Positions 52,961 to 62,985 are shown, counted from the first letter of the stretch. The stretch: DNA of 64,000 nucleotides from JACVRW01 sp963728495 (GCA_963728495.1 CAVSKI010000011.1:783584-847583), one strand, 5' to 3'. Program-made: numbers and translations. Notes: generated by a model from the sequence alone, not told the origin.

Positions 52961-54477
52961 CGCGTGCCTCCCTGGCCGAGCGCGCGCTCGATACGGCGCT
53001 GCAGCAGCGGGCTGTCCATCATCCGCTCCACCTCACGGGCTCCCTCGGCGAACGCCGTGCCGGTGAAGGCGCCGCGCTGGGCGGTGGCGAGGCCGCCGGC
53101 CACGCTGGCGGCGGGCGCGCCTGGAGCGCCCGCCGGGATCACCCCGGGCGCGTCGGCGGCGTCGAGGTTGGGCGGCTCCTGGGTCTCGCAGGGCACGTCG
53201 GGACGGTGTGCGGGCGGGACGTTGGGGTTGGGGGGCGAGAGCGGCTCGAGCCGGCCGCCGTTGGCCGCGCCGAGGTTCGTGGGCTTGACCGTCTGAATGT
53301 GGAAGTACGGCGTGTTGGCGTCGTTGTTGCGGCTCTCGCCGGCGAGGCCCACGAAGCCGCGGAACGTCTGGAGGCGAACTTCCTGGCCCGAGTTGCCGGC
53401 CTCGGCGCTCGGAATCGGGCTACGGCTCCACGGGGTCAGCACGGTGTTGGTGCACGAGGCGAGAGCCCGGGCCTGCTTGAGGAAGTTCACCTGAGACTGG
53501 TTGAGCCTCACCAGGCTGGGCGTTGCGCCGCGCAGGGCGCGCGCCAGCCCCCTCAGCTCGCTCTCGCGCATCAGCGCGCGCTGCTGGGCGATCCAGGGAA
53601 GGGCAAGCTCGAGCGTGGGCGTGGTACTGCGCACGCCCGGGGTCGCCTCGACCGCGAAGCGGCGCAGGGAAGGCAGCGCGTTGTTGACGGAATCCAGCGC
53701 GGGCAGCGCGACGGCCAGCGTGTCGCGCAGCGCCGGGACCGACGCTTCCAGCGCCACGTCCTGGCGGGCCAGCGCTCCGGCGGTGACGTTGAGGTCGGTC
53801 ACCAGCTCGCTCAGCCGGGCCGGGTTGGAGGCGAGCGCGCCGAGTGTGCGCTGCTGGCCGCGCAGCAGCCGGGGCAGATCGCGCCTCGGGTTCTCTCCCA
53901 GCAGCGCATCGTTGGCCAGGGCCACATTCCGGTAGGCGGGCAGGAAGAAGGGAACGGCGCGATTGAAGCCCTCGGCGCCCCCGCCCTCGATGAGCCCCTT
54001 CGTGCCGAGCTCGAAGAGCAGCGTGCGCAGGTCCTCGCGCACGTCCGACTGCAGCACCCCCAGCACCTCGGAGGTCGAGACCGACGCCGCGGTCTGCGAG
54101 CGCGGCAGGGTGTCGCCATCCTCGAGCTCGGGCGCCGAGGGCGACCCGGGCCGCAGATCGACGAAGTAGTTGCCCTCGAGGAAGATGCGCGGTCGCACCT
54201 TGAGCCGCGCGTCCTCGCGCAGCGGCAGCGCATCCTCGCTCAGCTCCATCGTCACCAGGGCCGCGGGGGCCGAGCCGGGCACGGGCTCGACCTTGGTCAC
54301 CTTGCCCACGTCCACACCGGCCATCCGTACGACCGAGCGCGCCTGCAGGTTGCGAGCGTCGACGACCGCCGCCTTGAGCACGTAGGGGTCGGTGAACGGA
54401 TTGATCTTCGTGAAGCCGAAGTACGCAAACGTCCCGATCAGCACGAGTGCGAGGAGCCCGGCCTTGAAGGGGGTCAT
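52957..54477 (-). CDS. Mce/MlaD family protein, fourth in the cluster
   Basis: 506 residues. It begins MTPFKAGLLALVLIGTFAYF, an anchor at the very N terminus, then an MCE domain with RSVVRMAGVDVGKVTKVEPV and VRPRIFLEGNYFVDLRPGSP. The helical region extends to about 360. The tail contains LSPPNPNVPPAHRPDVPCET and ends in an Arg-rich helix. Overlaps are TGATG upstream and 4 nt downstream. Confidence 0.88.
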   Translation of the reverse strand: MTPFKAGLLALVLIGTFAYFGFTKINPFTDPYVLKAAVVDARNLQARSVVRMAGVDVGKVTKVEPVPGSAPAALVTMELSEDALPLREDARLKVRPRIFLEGNYFVDLRPGSPSAPELEDGDTLPRSQTAASVSTSEVLGVLQSDVREDLRTLLFELGTKGLIEGGGAEGFNRAVPFFLPAYRNVALANDALLGENPRRDLPRLLRGQQRTLGALASNPARLSELVTDLNVTAGALARQDVALEASVPALRDTLAVALPALDSVNNALPSLRRFAVEATPGVRSTTPTLELALPWIAQQRALMRESELRGLARALRGATPSLVRLNQSQVNFLKQARALASCTNTVLTPWSRSPIPSAEAGNSGQEVRLQTFRGFVGLAGESRNNDANTPYFHIQTVKPTNLGAANGGRLEPLSPPNPNVPPAHRPDVPCETQEPPNLDAADAPGVIPAGAPGAPAASVAGGLATAQRGAFTGTAFAEGAREVERMMDSPLLQRRIERALGQGGTR

Positions 54478-56009
54478 CAGTCCAGGTCCTTCAGGCTCTT
54501 GATGCCCAGCTTGCGGGCGACCCAGGTGCCGCCTGCGTTGCCCGGGGTGTTGGGGTCGACAACGATGTGCGCGCCGCCGAGGCGGTTGGGCCCCCAGCGG
54601 TCATCGGTGGCAAGCCGGTCCAGGTAGCCCGTCTGGCCCGGCTGGCAGTCCGCGCGGCCCTTGCTGTCGACCGCCGGCCCGCCCTGCTGTGAATGCAGCG
54701 CCTGGCCCGCCTCGGGCCCCTGCGGATCCTGGCCCGGCGGCACGTCGACCGGCCGCGAGGAAGCCGAGGTGGTGAGGCTGTTGTCCTGGGCGCTGGGCGG
54801 AAGCGACAGGATCCGCTGCACCGTCCCCAGCGCAGTGCCGTCGGGGCCGCGGACGACCTCAGACAGGTGGGCCCCGGTGGGCACCCAGAAGTAGACGAAG
54901 TAGTTGCAGACGGTCTGGTACGGCGCGGCGAACTGGATCAGCGGTCGTGTGACCCGCAGCGCCTTGCGCAGGTCCTTCAGCGCCAGCAGGGTGCTCGGGT
55001 TCTCGCCCAGATCCTCGAGTGCCCCGGACAGGCGCTCCAGGTCCTCGCTCAGCTCGGGAACCCGCAACAGCACCGGCGTGCCCACCCGCAGCGCCTCGTT
55101 GATGGGCGGCAGGGAGATGCGCAACTGGCGGGCGGCCGGACCCAGGCGCCGGGACAGGTCGGCGAAACGGGCCAGGAACGGGGTTTGCACTCGCAGCGAC
55201 TCGATCGAGGTGGCCAGCGTCGCCGGACCCTCTTCGATCGTCTCGCGCAGCGCCTCTGGATTGCGGCCGATCGCCGCGAACGTGGTCGCCTGGTTGGCGA
55301 AGAAGTCAGCCTGCACGCCGGCCACGGGGGCCAGCTCGCGCAGGGCCCGCCCGAGCCGCGGGAAGAAGCCGGCGAGCTCGGTGCGCGGATTGGAGAGGTT
55401 GCGCATTACGGGCAGCAGGTTGCGCAGCAGCGGGTTGAACGCCTCGATCGCCCGGTTGATCGAGGTGCCCCGGCCCGCCAGAGCGCTGCCGAAGCCCTCG
55501 AGCGCCGCCCGAGCGCCCGCCCTGGTGTCGTTGTCGAAGATCGCCGTGAAGTCCTCGATCTCGCCGGCCTTCAGCCGGGCGTTGCGCAGCGGAATGGTGT
55601 CGCCCGCCTGGAAGCCCTGCTTCGATGTGCCCGGGCTGAGCTCGACGTACTTGAGTCCGAGCGCCGAGCGGGAGCGGATGGCCACGAGCGTGTCCTCGGG
55701 CAACGGCTGGACCGCCTTGTCGAGCTTGAGGCTGAGTACGGCGACGGAGGTCTCCTCCCCATCGACCGTGGCCCTGCCGCTGTTGATCTGGTCCACCGCA
55801 CCGATGCGAAATCCTCCGGCGCGCACGTCGTTGCCGACCACGAGCTTGCTCGCGTTCGGCACCTTGACCTTGAGGTCGTAGGTGGGCACGAACGGAAGCC
55901 CCGCATTGGCGTTGTAGGCGATGAATACGGCCACGAGCGTGATCACCACGGCCACCGAGCCCACCAGGACGGGGCTTCCGGTGAGGGCTGCCGTGCCTCG
56001 GCGTCTCAT
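54477..56009 (-). CDS. Mce/MlaD family protein, third in the cluster
   Basis: 510 residues. An anchor at 12-35 (VLVGSVAVVITLVAVFIAYN) is followed by an MCE domain with LVVGNDVRAGGFRIGAVDQI and IRSRSALGLKYVELSPGTSK. The helical part includes two short repeats of leucine-rich segments. The C-terminal region (CQPGQTGYLDRLATDDRWGP, AHIVVDPNTPGNAGGTW) is conserved in mce-associated proteins of this group as far as I recall. ATG 56009 overlaps the preceding stop (ATGA). Confidence 0.88.
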   Translation of the reverse strand: MRRRGTAALTGSPVLVGSVAVVITLVAVFIAYNANAGLPFVPTYDLKVKVPNASKLVVGNDVRAGGFRIGAVDQINSGRATVDGEETSVAVLSLKLDKAVQPLPEDTLVAIRSRSALGLKYVELSPGTSKQGFQAGDTIPLRNARLKAGEIEDFTAIFDNDTRAGARAALEGFGSALAGRGTSINRAIEAFNPLLRNLLPVMRNLSNPRTELAGFFPRLGRALRELAPVAGVQADFFANQATTFAAIGRNPEALRETIEEGPATLATSIESLRVQTPFLARFADLSRRLGPAARQLRISLPPINEALRVGTPVLLRVPELSEDLERLSGALEDLGENPSTLLALKDLRKALRVTRPLIQFAAPYQTVCNYFVYFWVPTGAHLSEVVRGPDGTALGTVQRILSLPPSAQDNSLTTSASSRPVDVPPGQDPQGPEAGQALHSQQGGPAVDSKGRADCQPGQTGYLDRLATDDRWGPNRLGGAHIVVDPNTPGNAGGTWVARKLGIKSLKDLD

Positions 56010-57511
56010 GGGCTGAGCAGGTAGTCGAGGAGCACTTCGGTATCACCCGGGAGCGGCTCGGGCTGCTGGATCGCCTCGCCCACCCGGGCGGCGTCGGCGG
56101 CCGGCGCCGCCGCGGGCTCGGCCATCGCGGAAGCGGCTGCCGGCTCTTCCTCTTCTTCACCTTCCTCGCCCGGGATCTCGGTGGGGTCGGGGGCGTTCAC
56201 GCCGGGCTGGTAGGGACCGAGCCAGCGGTTGCAGCGGCGCTTGTCCGACTCGATGTTGGTGAAGTAGGCGGAGCATCCGCCCAGGTCGAGCGTGGCCGAC
56301 ACGCGCAGGATGTGGCCGATGTCGTCGAAGGGGTTGGTGGCGAGCGCCTGCCAGTAGTAGTAGTTGAGAAAGCCCTCCATCCCCGTGAAGCCGCCCTGCT
56401 TCGAGGCGGGGATGTGGGTCTTGTCGCCCGCGGGCGGGCCGGTCGCCCTGGCACGCGGATCGTTCTCCACCGCGCGCTGGCGGTCGTCCAGGCTCTCGAG
56501 CAGCTGGCGAAGCGGCTTGGCCGTGCCGGGCGCGTAGCTCGCGGCCTGGCGCAGCACGTCGACCTCCTCGTCGGTGGCGCGGATGGCGTCCAGTCCCGCG
56601 TCCGATGCGCTGCCCAGCGCCCTGAAGGCGGGCCGCGCGTTCTCCGAGAACGGCACCAGGCGCGTGAGGAAGGTGTTCAGCTCACCCGAGGCGGCGCCCA
56701 GGTCGCGCAGCACGGGAGTCTGCGCGTCGGCCAGCTCTCCCAGGCGGGCCATCGCTGGGCGCAGCTCGCCGAGGAACTCGGGCAGCAGCGAGAAGCTCTC
56801 GGCCAGCGCCTCGCGCCGCGAAGCGGTGATCTCGGCCGTCTTGCCCGCTTCCCTGACAAAGCGGACCACGTCTTGCTTGCGTGCGTCGAGCGCGGATACG
56901 GTCCTATCCGCGTCGACGATGAAGCGCTCGATCGTGCGCGTCTGGCGACCCAGGATGCGCAGCGTCTGGGTCGTCTCGCGCAGGCCGGGATGCGCCCGGC
57001 GCAGGACCTCCGAGAGGTCATCCGAGCGGCCGGCGAGGCCGGTGCCGAGCTCGGTGATGATCAGGCGAAAGCGCTCGCGGTAGGGAAGGCGCATCACGCT
57101 GTTCACGAGGTCGAACGGGACCGTGGAGGTGGTCTGCTCGACCGGCACACGGCCTCCCTCGGGAAGCCGCCGGCCGGCCTCGCCGGGCTGGCAGTCGACG
57201 AAGTACTCGCCGATCAGCGACTGGGGACGCACCTCGCAGGTGGCGTCCTCGCGCAGCTCGCCGAAGCCGGGCTCGCTCACCTTCACGTCGACCACCGCCT
57301 TCGGCGGGTAGCCGCTCGTGATCCTCAGGTTGTCGATCGTGCCCGCGCGCACGCCGGCGATCCTCAGGTCGCCGCCCTCGGTCAGGCCGAAGGCGTTGTC
57401 GAACACCACCTCGTAGGTTGCTCCGACCTCCTCCTCGCCTCCCGCGGCGGTGAGCACGGCCGCCCCGGCCACCACCATGAGCACGAGCGCGACGATGGCG
57501 AACCGCTTCAC
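56006..57511 (-). CDS. Mce/MlaD family protein, second in the cluster
   Basis: 501 residues from GTG 57511, which overlaps the first mce stop (GTGA). The anchor is VKRFAIVALVLMVVAGAAVL. The MCE domain has GGDLRIAGVRAGTIDNLRIT and VRPQSLIGEYFVDCQPGEAG. A helical stretch ends near 340, followed by a segment with two Cys (LGGCSAYFTNIESDKRRCNR), perhaps disulfide-linked outside the cell, and an acidic GEEGEEEEEP run before the end. Confidence 0.88.
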   Translation of the reverse strand: MKRFAIVALVLMVVAGAAVLTAAGGEEEVGATYEVVFDNAFGLTEGGDLRIAGVRAGTIDNLRITSGYPPKAVVDVKVSEPGFGELREDATCEVRPQSLIGEYFVDCQPGEAGRRLPEGGRVPVEQTTSTVPFDLVNSVMRLPYRERFRLIITELGTGLAGRSDDLSEVLRRAHPGLRETTQTLRILGRQTRTIERFIVDADRTVSALDARKQDVVRFVREAGKTAEITASRREALAESFSLLPEFLGELRPAMARLGELADAQTPVLRDLGAASGELNTFLTRLVPFSENARPAFRALGSASDAGLDAIRATDEEVDVLRQAASYAPGTAKPLRQLLESLDDRQRAVENDPRARATGPPAGDKTHIPASKQGGFTGMEGFLNYYYWQALATNPFDDIGHILRVSATLDLGGCSAYFTNIESDKRRCNRWLGPYQPGVNAPDPTEIPGEEGEEEEEPAAASAMAEPAAAPAADAARVGEAIQQPEPLPGDTEVLLDYLLSP

Positions 57512-58872
57512 GGGCCCGGCACCGCCCGCTGCGACTCCTCGCACTGCAGCGCGGCCTGCTCGCTCGCGGAGAGCACGTTGCTGCCGTCCGAAGCGGGCGC
57601 GTCGGCGCCGCCCGGGCAGCGCCTGAACTGGCCGGTCGCCGGCTCGGGGCCGTACAGGATCTCGGTCAGATTGAGCTGGGAGCGCGAGAAGCCGCCGGCC
57701 GCGTCGTAGGCCCCGGTGCCCGAGAAGTCCTCGAACCAGCCCACGAGGTCCGGCGTGTAGGGCCGCAGCAGCCGGAAGGTCTCCGATGAGTCGGTCAGCG
57801 CCTCCTCGGACTCGGGGAAGGCTCCCCGTCTCTCCTCGCCGTTGATCTGCCGAGGGTCGAGCGCCACGCGCGACAGCGGCGGGAAGCTGTTCATCAGCTC
57901 GATCAGGTCGTTGGCGCCGCCGCTTCTGCGGATCGTGAGCGAGAGGTCGCGAATCGTGGGCTGGGCGTCGGTGGCGAACGCGCGAGCATCGTCAAGGAAG
58001 GGACCGAGAAGCCGCGCCGCGGGAATCGAGGCGTCGACCAGCGGATCGACGTCGTCGAGGGCGTTGCGCAGGTTGACGAAGGTGGTGTTGGCGCGCCGCA
58101 TGAACGGCGGAAGCAACTCGACCGACTCGGCCAAGGCCGCCTGTTGGTTGCCCAGCGCGCGGAACGTCGTGTTGGCGTTGGACACGAGGCCCCGCACGTC
58201 GTCCTGGCGCCTGCCCAGGGCGTTCACGAAGCGGCCGGAGTCGATCAGGAAGCGCTTCAGCAGGGGCTCGTCGCGCGAGAGCTCCCGGAACAGCCGCGTG
58301 CCGGTCGACAGGGCCGGATTGAGGTACTTGACCGCGCGGTTGATCTCCTGTCCGCGCCCCCGGAGCAGCTCGGCCGAGCCCTTCACCGTGTCCTGAAGCC
58401 CCTTTCGGGTCTTCGGGTCGAAGATGCTGAAGAACTGGTCGACCTCCACGGCGGTCTGCGTCTCATTGGTGTCAAGGCGCCCACCGTCCTCGATCTCCGC
58501 GCCGTCGGCGGGGCCCAGGTGCAGGTCCACATAGCGGTTCGCGATCCCCGACAACGAGGTCTGCTTGATCATGGCCCGCGTGCCGCGCCGCAGCGGTGCG
58601 AAGTCCTCGTTGACGCTGAAGCGAACGAGGGCCGTCCCGTCCTCGGAGATGCTCAGATCCTCGACCGTGCCAACGTCGGCCCCGGCTACCTGCACGGGGT
58701 TGCCCGGAACGAGCTGGCCGCCGTTCAGGAACTCGGCGGTCACGGTGTAGCCCCCGCCGCCTCGGAACAGCACGAGGGCAGCCACAACCACCGCCACTAA
58801 GACGATACCCGCGCCGGCCAGCCGGGCCGGCCACGGAGAGCCTGCCCGCGGGCTCGTGGTGGCGGTGGCCAT
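57508..58872 (-). CDS. Mce/MlaD family protein, first in the cluster
   Basis: 454 residues. The anchor is at 18-37 (LAGAGIVLVAVVVAALVLFR). The MCE domain is LVPGNPVQVAGADVGTVEDL with IKQTSLSGIANRYVDLHLGP. The long helical region is followed by a tail with a Cys-containing RRCPGGADAPASDGSN segment. It starts 24 nt after the menF stop. No YrbE/MlaE permease or MlaF ATPase gene precedes it, unlike usual mce operons. Confidence 0.88.
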   Translation of the reverse strand: MATATTSPRAGSPWPARLAGAGIVLVAVVVAALVLFRGGGGYTVTAEFLNGGQLVPGNPVQVAGADVGTVEDLSISEDGTALVRFSVNEDFAPLRRGTRAMIKQTSLSGIANRYVDLHLGPADGAEIEDGGRLDTNETQTAVEVDQFFSIFDPKTRKGLQDTVKGSAELLRGRGQEINRAVKYLNPALSTGTRLFRELSRDEPLLKRFLIDSGRFVNALGRRQDDVRGLVSNANTTFRALGNQQAALAESVELLPPFMRRANTTFVNLRNALDDVDPLVDASIPAARLLGPFLDDARAFATDAQPTIRDLSLTIRRSGGANDLIELMNSFPPLSRVALDPRQINGEERRGAFPESEEALTDSSETFRLLRPYTPDLVGWFEDFSGTGAYDAAGGFSRSQLNLTEILYGPEPATGQFRRCPGGADAPASDGSNVLSASEQAALQCEESQRAVPGP

Positions 58873-58896
58873 TAGGCGCTCATGTTTTCACAAGCT

Positions 58897-60347
58897 CTAG
58901 GCCAGCAGGGGCAGAAGCGCTTGCAGTTTTACTTCCGTTTCCGCCAACTCGGCGGCCGAAACCGAGTCGGCCACGATCCCGCATCCGGCGTACAGGTGGG
59001 CCACCGGGCCGCGCAGCAGGGCGCAGCGCAGCGCCACGCAGAACTCGCCGTCCTCGGCCAGGTCGGTCCACCCCACCGCGCCCGCGTACCAGCCGCGATC
59101 GAGCCCCTCGAGCGCCGGAATCAGCGGCAGCGCCCGATCGCGCGGCTCGCCCCCCACGGCGGGCGTGGGCATCATCATGCCGGCCAACTCGACCACGGGC
59201 AGCGGTTCGGCGAGCTGCGCGCGGATCGGGCTGGCCAGGTGCTGGACGTTCTGGACCTTCACCAGCACCGGCTCGGCGGCCGCCGTGACCCAGATGCTGA
59301 CCGGATCGAGGGTGCGCTGAATCCGGCTGGCGACGATCCTCTGCTCCTGGCGATCCTTGGCGCTCCCCAGCAGCTGCTCGCCGAGATGGTCGTCCACCGA
59401 GGGATCCGCGCTACGCCGGGTGGTACCGGCCAGCGCAACGGTCTGCACGCGCGCGCCGTCGCGGCGCACGAGCAGCTCGGGGCTCGCGCCGACGAACGCG
59501 GCCTCGGGCGTGCCCACGCACCAGCAGTAGCAAGCGGGAAACGCCTCTCGCAGGGCCCCGAGCACCGCCCCGGGGTCGTGGGGCCGGGCCGCGTGTGCTC
59601 GTACCTCGCGGGCGAGCACGATCTTGTCGAGCTCGCCCCGGCGGATGCGCTCGACCGCCCGTTCGACGGCGTGCTCGTAGTGCGATGGCGGCGCCGCGCT
59701 GGCCACTCGGGTGCGCTCGACCGGATCGGGGTCGAGCAGCGGCATGGAGGCCGGAGAGAGCTGAGCCAGGCGGGTCTCGAGCCCCTCAAGGGCGGCGTCG
59801 GCGTCGTCATCGGCCTGCAACACGGCGCTCAAGGTGAGCCGGGCCTGGCCCCGATGGCGGCTGAGCGCGACCTGGGGCAGCACGAGCGAGGCAGGAGGAA
59901 GGGAGGCCCACTCGGGCGTGGACCCGCCGGCGGCGGCGAAGGCGAAGCCCCCTACGAACACGGGGCCGGCGGCGGTAGGTCGCGCGCCGTCGCGCGCGGC
60001 GTCGTCGGCCAGCGTGCGCCGCCCGAGCTCACGCGCACGTGCGGCCACCTGGGCAAATCGCCCCTCCCCGCGGGCCTCGAGCAGGGTGGCCTGACCGAGC
60101 CCCGCGAGGACGAAACCGTCACGATCGGGCTGCTCGAAGCAGAAGTAATGGTCATCGGGGCGCCGGGCGGCGAGCACCGCCGCGGACAGGTCGAGCTCGG
60201 CAGGCAGCGGCACGGTGACCGCCGCCACCGCGGCCCTGGTCCCCTGCGCGCCCAGCGGATCGCGCCGTCGAGGCGGAGCGCGAGCCGTTCACGCGCCTCG
60301 GGCCCGAGGGCGAACGGATCGGTCGCGGTCGAGAACCGGCTGATCAC
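58897..60347 (-). CDS. menF: Isochorismate synthase, interrupted by an apparent frameshift
   Basis: Converts chorismate to isochorismate, the entry to menaquinone. The main frame (443 residues from GTG 60228) has the chorismate-binding blocks AVERIRRGELDKIVLAREVR, FVGASPELLVRRDGARV, LAGTTRRSADPSVDDHLGEQ, VELAGMMMPTPAVGGEPRDR and YAGAVGWTDLAEDGEFCVAL. Just upstream, GTG 60347 opens VISRFSTATDPFALGPEARE and RLALRLDGAIRWA in another frame, which looks like the missing N terminus. A one-base shift near 60245-60252 would join them. Without it the protein starts at GTG 60228 with AAVTVPLPAEL. The gene follows ilvN by 24 nt. Confidence 0.85.
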
Positions 60348-60371
60348 GGCGACCCCGGCAGCGCCGCGCCC

Positions 60372-60932
60372 CTAGGTGGCGCCGCGCCCGCGCGACACCG
60401 CCACCTCGCCTGTGCGAACCATCTCAATCAGGCCGAAGGGGCGAACCATCTCTTCGAAGGCGGCGATCTTGTCGAAGGTGCCGGTGACCTCGACGGTCAC
60501 GCTGCGCTTGGAGACGTCGACGGTCTTGCCGCGGAAGATCTCGGTGAACTGCATCACCTGGGCCCGCGAGTCGCCGTCCTGGCATGACACCTTGAACAGG
60601 GCCAGCTCGCGAGCCACCGTCTCCATCGGCTCGAGATCGCGGATCTTGATCACGTGCACGAGCTTGTGGAGTTGCTTTGTCACCTGGTCGATCGGGTGCG
60701 CAGCGCCGTCCACGGTGAGCGTGATCCGAGACATCGACTCGTCGTCGGTCGGGCCCACGGCCAGCGAGTCGATGTTGAAGCCGCGACGCGCGAACAGGCC
60801 GGCGATGCGAGCCAGCACGCCGGGCTTGTTCTCGACCAGGATCGAGAGGATGTGCTTGCGGCCGGTGCGCATGCCGACCGTGGCCTGAAGGTCCTCGAGG
60901 CGGAGCACTTCCTTGGTACCGGGTTCGCCCAT
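60372..60932 (-). CDS. ilvN: Acetolactate synthase small (regulatory) subunit
   Basis: 186 residues. It binds valine and regulates IlvB. The N-terminal ACT domain is seen in HILSILVENKPGVLARIAGL and FARRGFNIDSLAVGPTDD; the C-terminal domain (about 95-175) contains VMQFTEIFRGKTVDVSKRSV and KIAAFEEMVRPFGLIEMVRT. Its ATG is 4 nt after the ilvB stop, and it ends 24 nt before menF. Confidence 0.95.
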   Translation of the reverse strand: MGEPGTKEVLRLEDLQATVGMRTGRKHILSILVENKPGVLARIAGLFARRGFNIDSLAVGPTDDESMSRITLTVDGAAHPIDQVTKQLHKLVHVIKIRDLEPMETVARELALFKVSCQDGDSRAQVMQFTEIFRGKTVDVSKRSVTVEVTGTFDKIAAFEEMVRPFGLIEMVRTGEVAVSRGRGAT

Positions 60933-60936
60933 GGCG

Positions 60937-62613
60937 CTAGCCCACCATGTCCCGCGCGGCCTGTCCCGCGGGGATCATCGGATAGCAGTTCTCTTCCTTG
61001 GTCACGTGCACGTCCACCAGCACGGGGCCTTCCTCGGCGAGGGCCGAGCGGAAGGCCTCGGTCAGGTCGCCCTTGTCGCTCACGCGCATGCCCGTGGCGC
61101 CGAATGCCTCGGCCAGCTTGACCCAGTCGGGGCTCGCGCCCATCTCGACCGACGAATAGCGCCGATCCCAGAAGAGCTCCTGCCACTGGCGCACCATGCC
61201 CAGGTAGCCGTTGTTCATCAGGAAGACCTTCACCGGGATCTGCTCGGTCACGCAGGTGGCGAACTCCTGGACGTTCATGATCAGCGAGCCGTCGCCGGCC
61301 AGGCAGACCACGTCCTGGTCGGGCACGGCGACCTTCGCCCCCATGGCGCTGGGCAGGCCGAACCCCATCGTGCCGAGGCCACCAGAATTGATCCACTGGC
61401 GCGGGCGGGTGAAGCCGTAGTACTGCGCGGCCCACATCTGGTGCTGGCCGACGTCGGAGGTCACGACCGCGTTTCCGCCCGTGGCCTCGAACATCGCCTC
61501 GACCATGTACTGCGGCTTGATCTCCGAGTCGTGGGACTCGTCGTAGCGCAGCGGGTGCTTCTCGCGCCAGCCCTCGATGCGTTGCCACCAGCCCTCGAGC
61601 CGGGCCGGATCCGCTGACAGCGCCCGGTACTCGGCGGTCAGCTTGGGCAGGATGTACTTGGCGTGACCCACGATCGGGATGTGGGCGGGCACGTTCTTGG
61701 AGATCTCCGCCGGGTCGACGTCGATGTGGATGAACTTGGCCCGCGGCGCGAACTCGGACAGCTTGCCGGTCACGCGATCGTCGAAACGAGCGCCGATGGC
61801 GACGATCAGGTCCGCCTCGTCCATCGAGTAGTTCGCCGTCCTGGTCCCGTGCATCCCGGGCATGCCCAGCCATTGCGGCTCGTCGGCGGGGAAGGCGCCC
61901 AGGCCCATGAGTGTGCAGGTCACGGGCAGCTTGTCCGAGAGGCAGAGCTCCTTGAACTCGGCGGCGGCATCGGCGTTGATCACGCCACCGCCGCCGTAGA
62001 TGACCGGCCGGCGCGAGTTGGCGAGCGCCTTCGCGGCCAGGCGTATCTGCTTCGTGTTGCCCTCCGTGGTCGGCTGGTAGCCGGGCAGGTGGACCTTGGT
62101 CACGGGCTCGTAGGCGATATCCGCGCGTGAGAGGTCCTGCGGAACGTCCACCAGCACCGGTCCCGGGCGGCCGCTCGAGGCGATGTGGAACGCCTCGTGA
62201 ATCGCCTTGGGGATGTCGCGCGGGTCCTGGATCAGGATGGAGTGCTTGACGATCGGCATCGTGATGCCGGAGATGTCGGCCTCCTGGAAGCCGTCGGTGC
62301 CGATCAGCTCGGTGCGCACCTGGCCGGTGAGAAAGACGGTGGGCACGCTGTCCATGACCGCGTCGGCGATGCAGGTCACGAGGTTGGTCGCCCCGGGACC
62401 GCTGGTGGCGAGGGCCACGCCGACCTTTCCCGAGGCCTTCGCATAGCCCTCGGCCGCATGTCCCGCGCCCTGCTCGTGACGGCACTGGACGTGGCGGATG
62501 CCGGCGTCGTACAGAGCGTCGTAGGTCGGCAGGTTCGCGCCGCCGGGAATCCCGAATACGTGCTCGACGCCCTCAGACTTGAGGCATTCCATGATGGCGT
62601 CGACGGCTCGCAT
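60937..62613 (-). CDS. ilvB: Acetolactate synthase large (catalytic) subunit
   Basis: 558 residues. ThDP enzyme condensing pyruvate with pyruvate or 2-ketobutyrate. It shows VEHVFGIPGGANLPTYDALY and HEQGAGHAAEGYAKASGKVG with the ThDP Glu, the FAD-domain ARFDDRVTGKLSEFAPRAKF, and LAGDGSLIMNVQEFATCVTE with Mg-binding LMNNGYLGMVRQWQELFW. The ATG has AGGAAGGA upstream. ilvB, ilvN and menF run in one series. Confidence 0.96.
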   Translation of the reverse strand: MRAVDAIMECLKSEGVEHVFGIPGGANLPTYDALYDAGIRHVQCRHEQGAGHAAEGYAKASGKVGVALATSGPGATNLVTCIADAVMDSVPTVFLTGQVRTELIGTDGFQEADISGITMPIVKHSILIQDPRDIPKAIHEAFHIASSGRPGPVLVDVPQDLSRADIAYEPVTKVHLPGYQPTTEGNTKQIRLAAKALANSRRPVIYGGGGVINADAAAEFKELCLSDKLPVTCTLMGLGAFPADEPQWLGMPGMHGTRTANYSMDEADLIVAIGARFDDRVTGKLSEFAPRAKFIHIDVDPAEISKNVPAHIPIVGHAKYILPKLTAEYRALSADPARLEGWWQRIEGWREKHPLRYDESHDSEIKPQYMVEAMFEATGGNAVVTSDVGQHQMWAAQYYGFTRPRQWINSGGLGTMGFGLPSAMGAKVAVPDQDVVCLAGDGSLIMNVQEFATCVTEQIPVKVFLMNNGYLGMVRQWQELFWDRRYSSVEMGASPDWVKLAEAFGATGMRVSDKGDLTEAFRSALAEEGPVLVDVHVTKEENCYPMIPAGQAARDMVG

Positions 62614-62682
62614 GACGGTCGCGGTCCTTCCTTGATGGGTGGGGAGACGCCGGCCCGCGAAGCGCGAAACGGCGGAAATGGC

Positions 62683-62688
62683 AGTCTA
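62683..62688 (-). promoter_or_regulatory. Candidate -10 box TAGACT for ilvBN
   Basis: TTAGACTGCC on the minus strand, about 70 nt before ilvB ATG 62613. It shares TAGACTGCC with the argH box. It leaves a leader of about 63 nt with no leucine-, valine- or isoleucine-rich peptide. Confidence 0.35.
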
Positions 62689-62724
62689 ACAAGGCCTTTT
62701 GGCTCTACCGCGGGCTGAAACGAG

Positions 62725-62985
62725 CTATCCGGGCACCGCCTCCGGCCACTCCAGGTCCCGGCCGCAGCGCATGCAGACCTGGTCGTGCAGCGGCACGACG
62801 TTGCCGCATTCGGGGCACTGGCGGCGCGCTTCGTTGCGCTCGGAGCGGTAGAAGATCGCCGCGATCGTGCCCAGCAGGGGCAGCACCAGGCCGACCAGGA
62901 ACCAGAGGAAGAACGAGGAGCCCTTGAGCTTCCCGATCACCGCCGCCGAGAGGCCGCAGAAGAAGGCGATAGCGGCGTACTCCAC
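62725..62985 (-). CDS. Small membrane protein with C-terminal zinc ribbon
   Basis: 86 residues from GTG 62985. Two hydrophobic helices (AAIAFFCGLSAAVIG and SFFLWFLVGLVLPLLGTIAA) precede a zinc-ribbon of the type CPECGN..CMRCGR. The Cys spacing (CxxC-x13-CxxC) fits a single Zn2+ site on the cytoplasmic side. Similar small proteins with a membrane hairpin plus ribbon are frequent in Actinomycetota, function unknown. It starts 13 nt after the stop of the next small membrane gene. Confidence 0.75.
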   Translation of the reverse strand: MEYAAIAFFCGLSAAVIGKLKGSSFFLWFLVGLVLPLLGTIAAIFYRSERNEARRQCPECGNVVPLHDQVCMRCGRDLEWPEAVPG

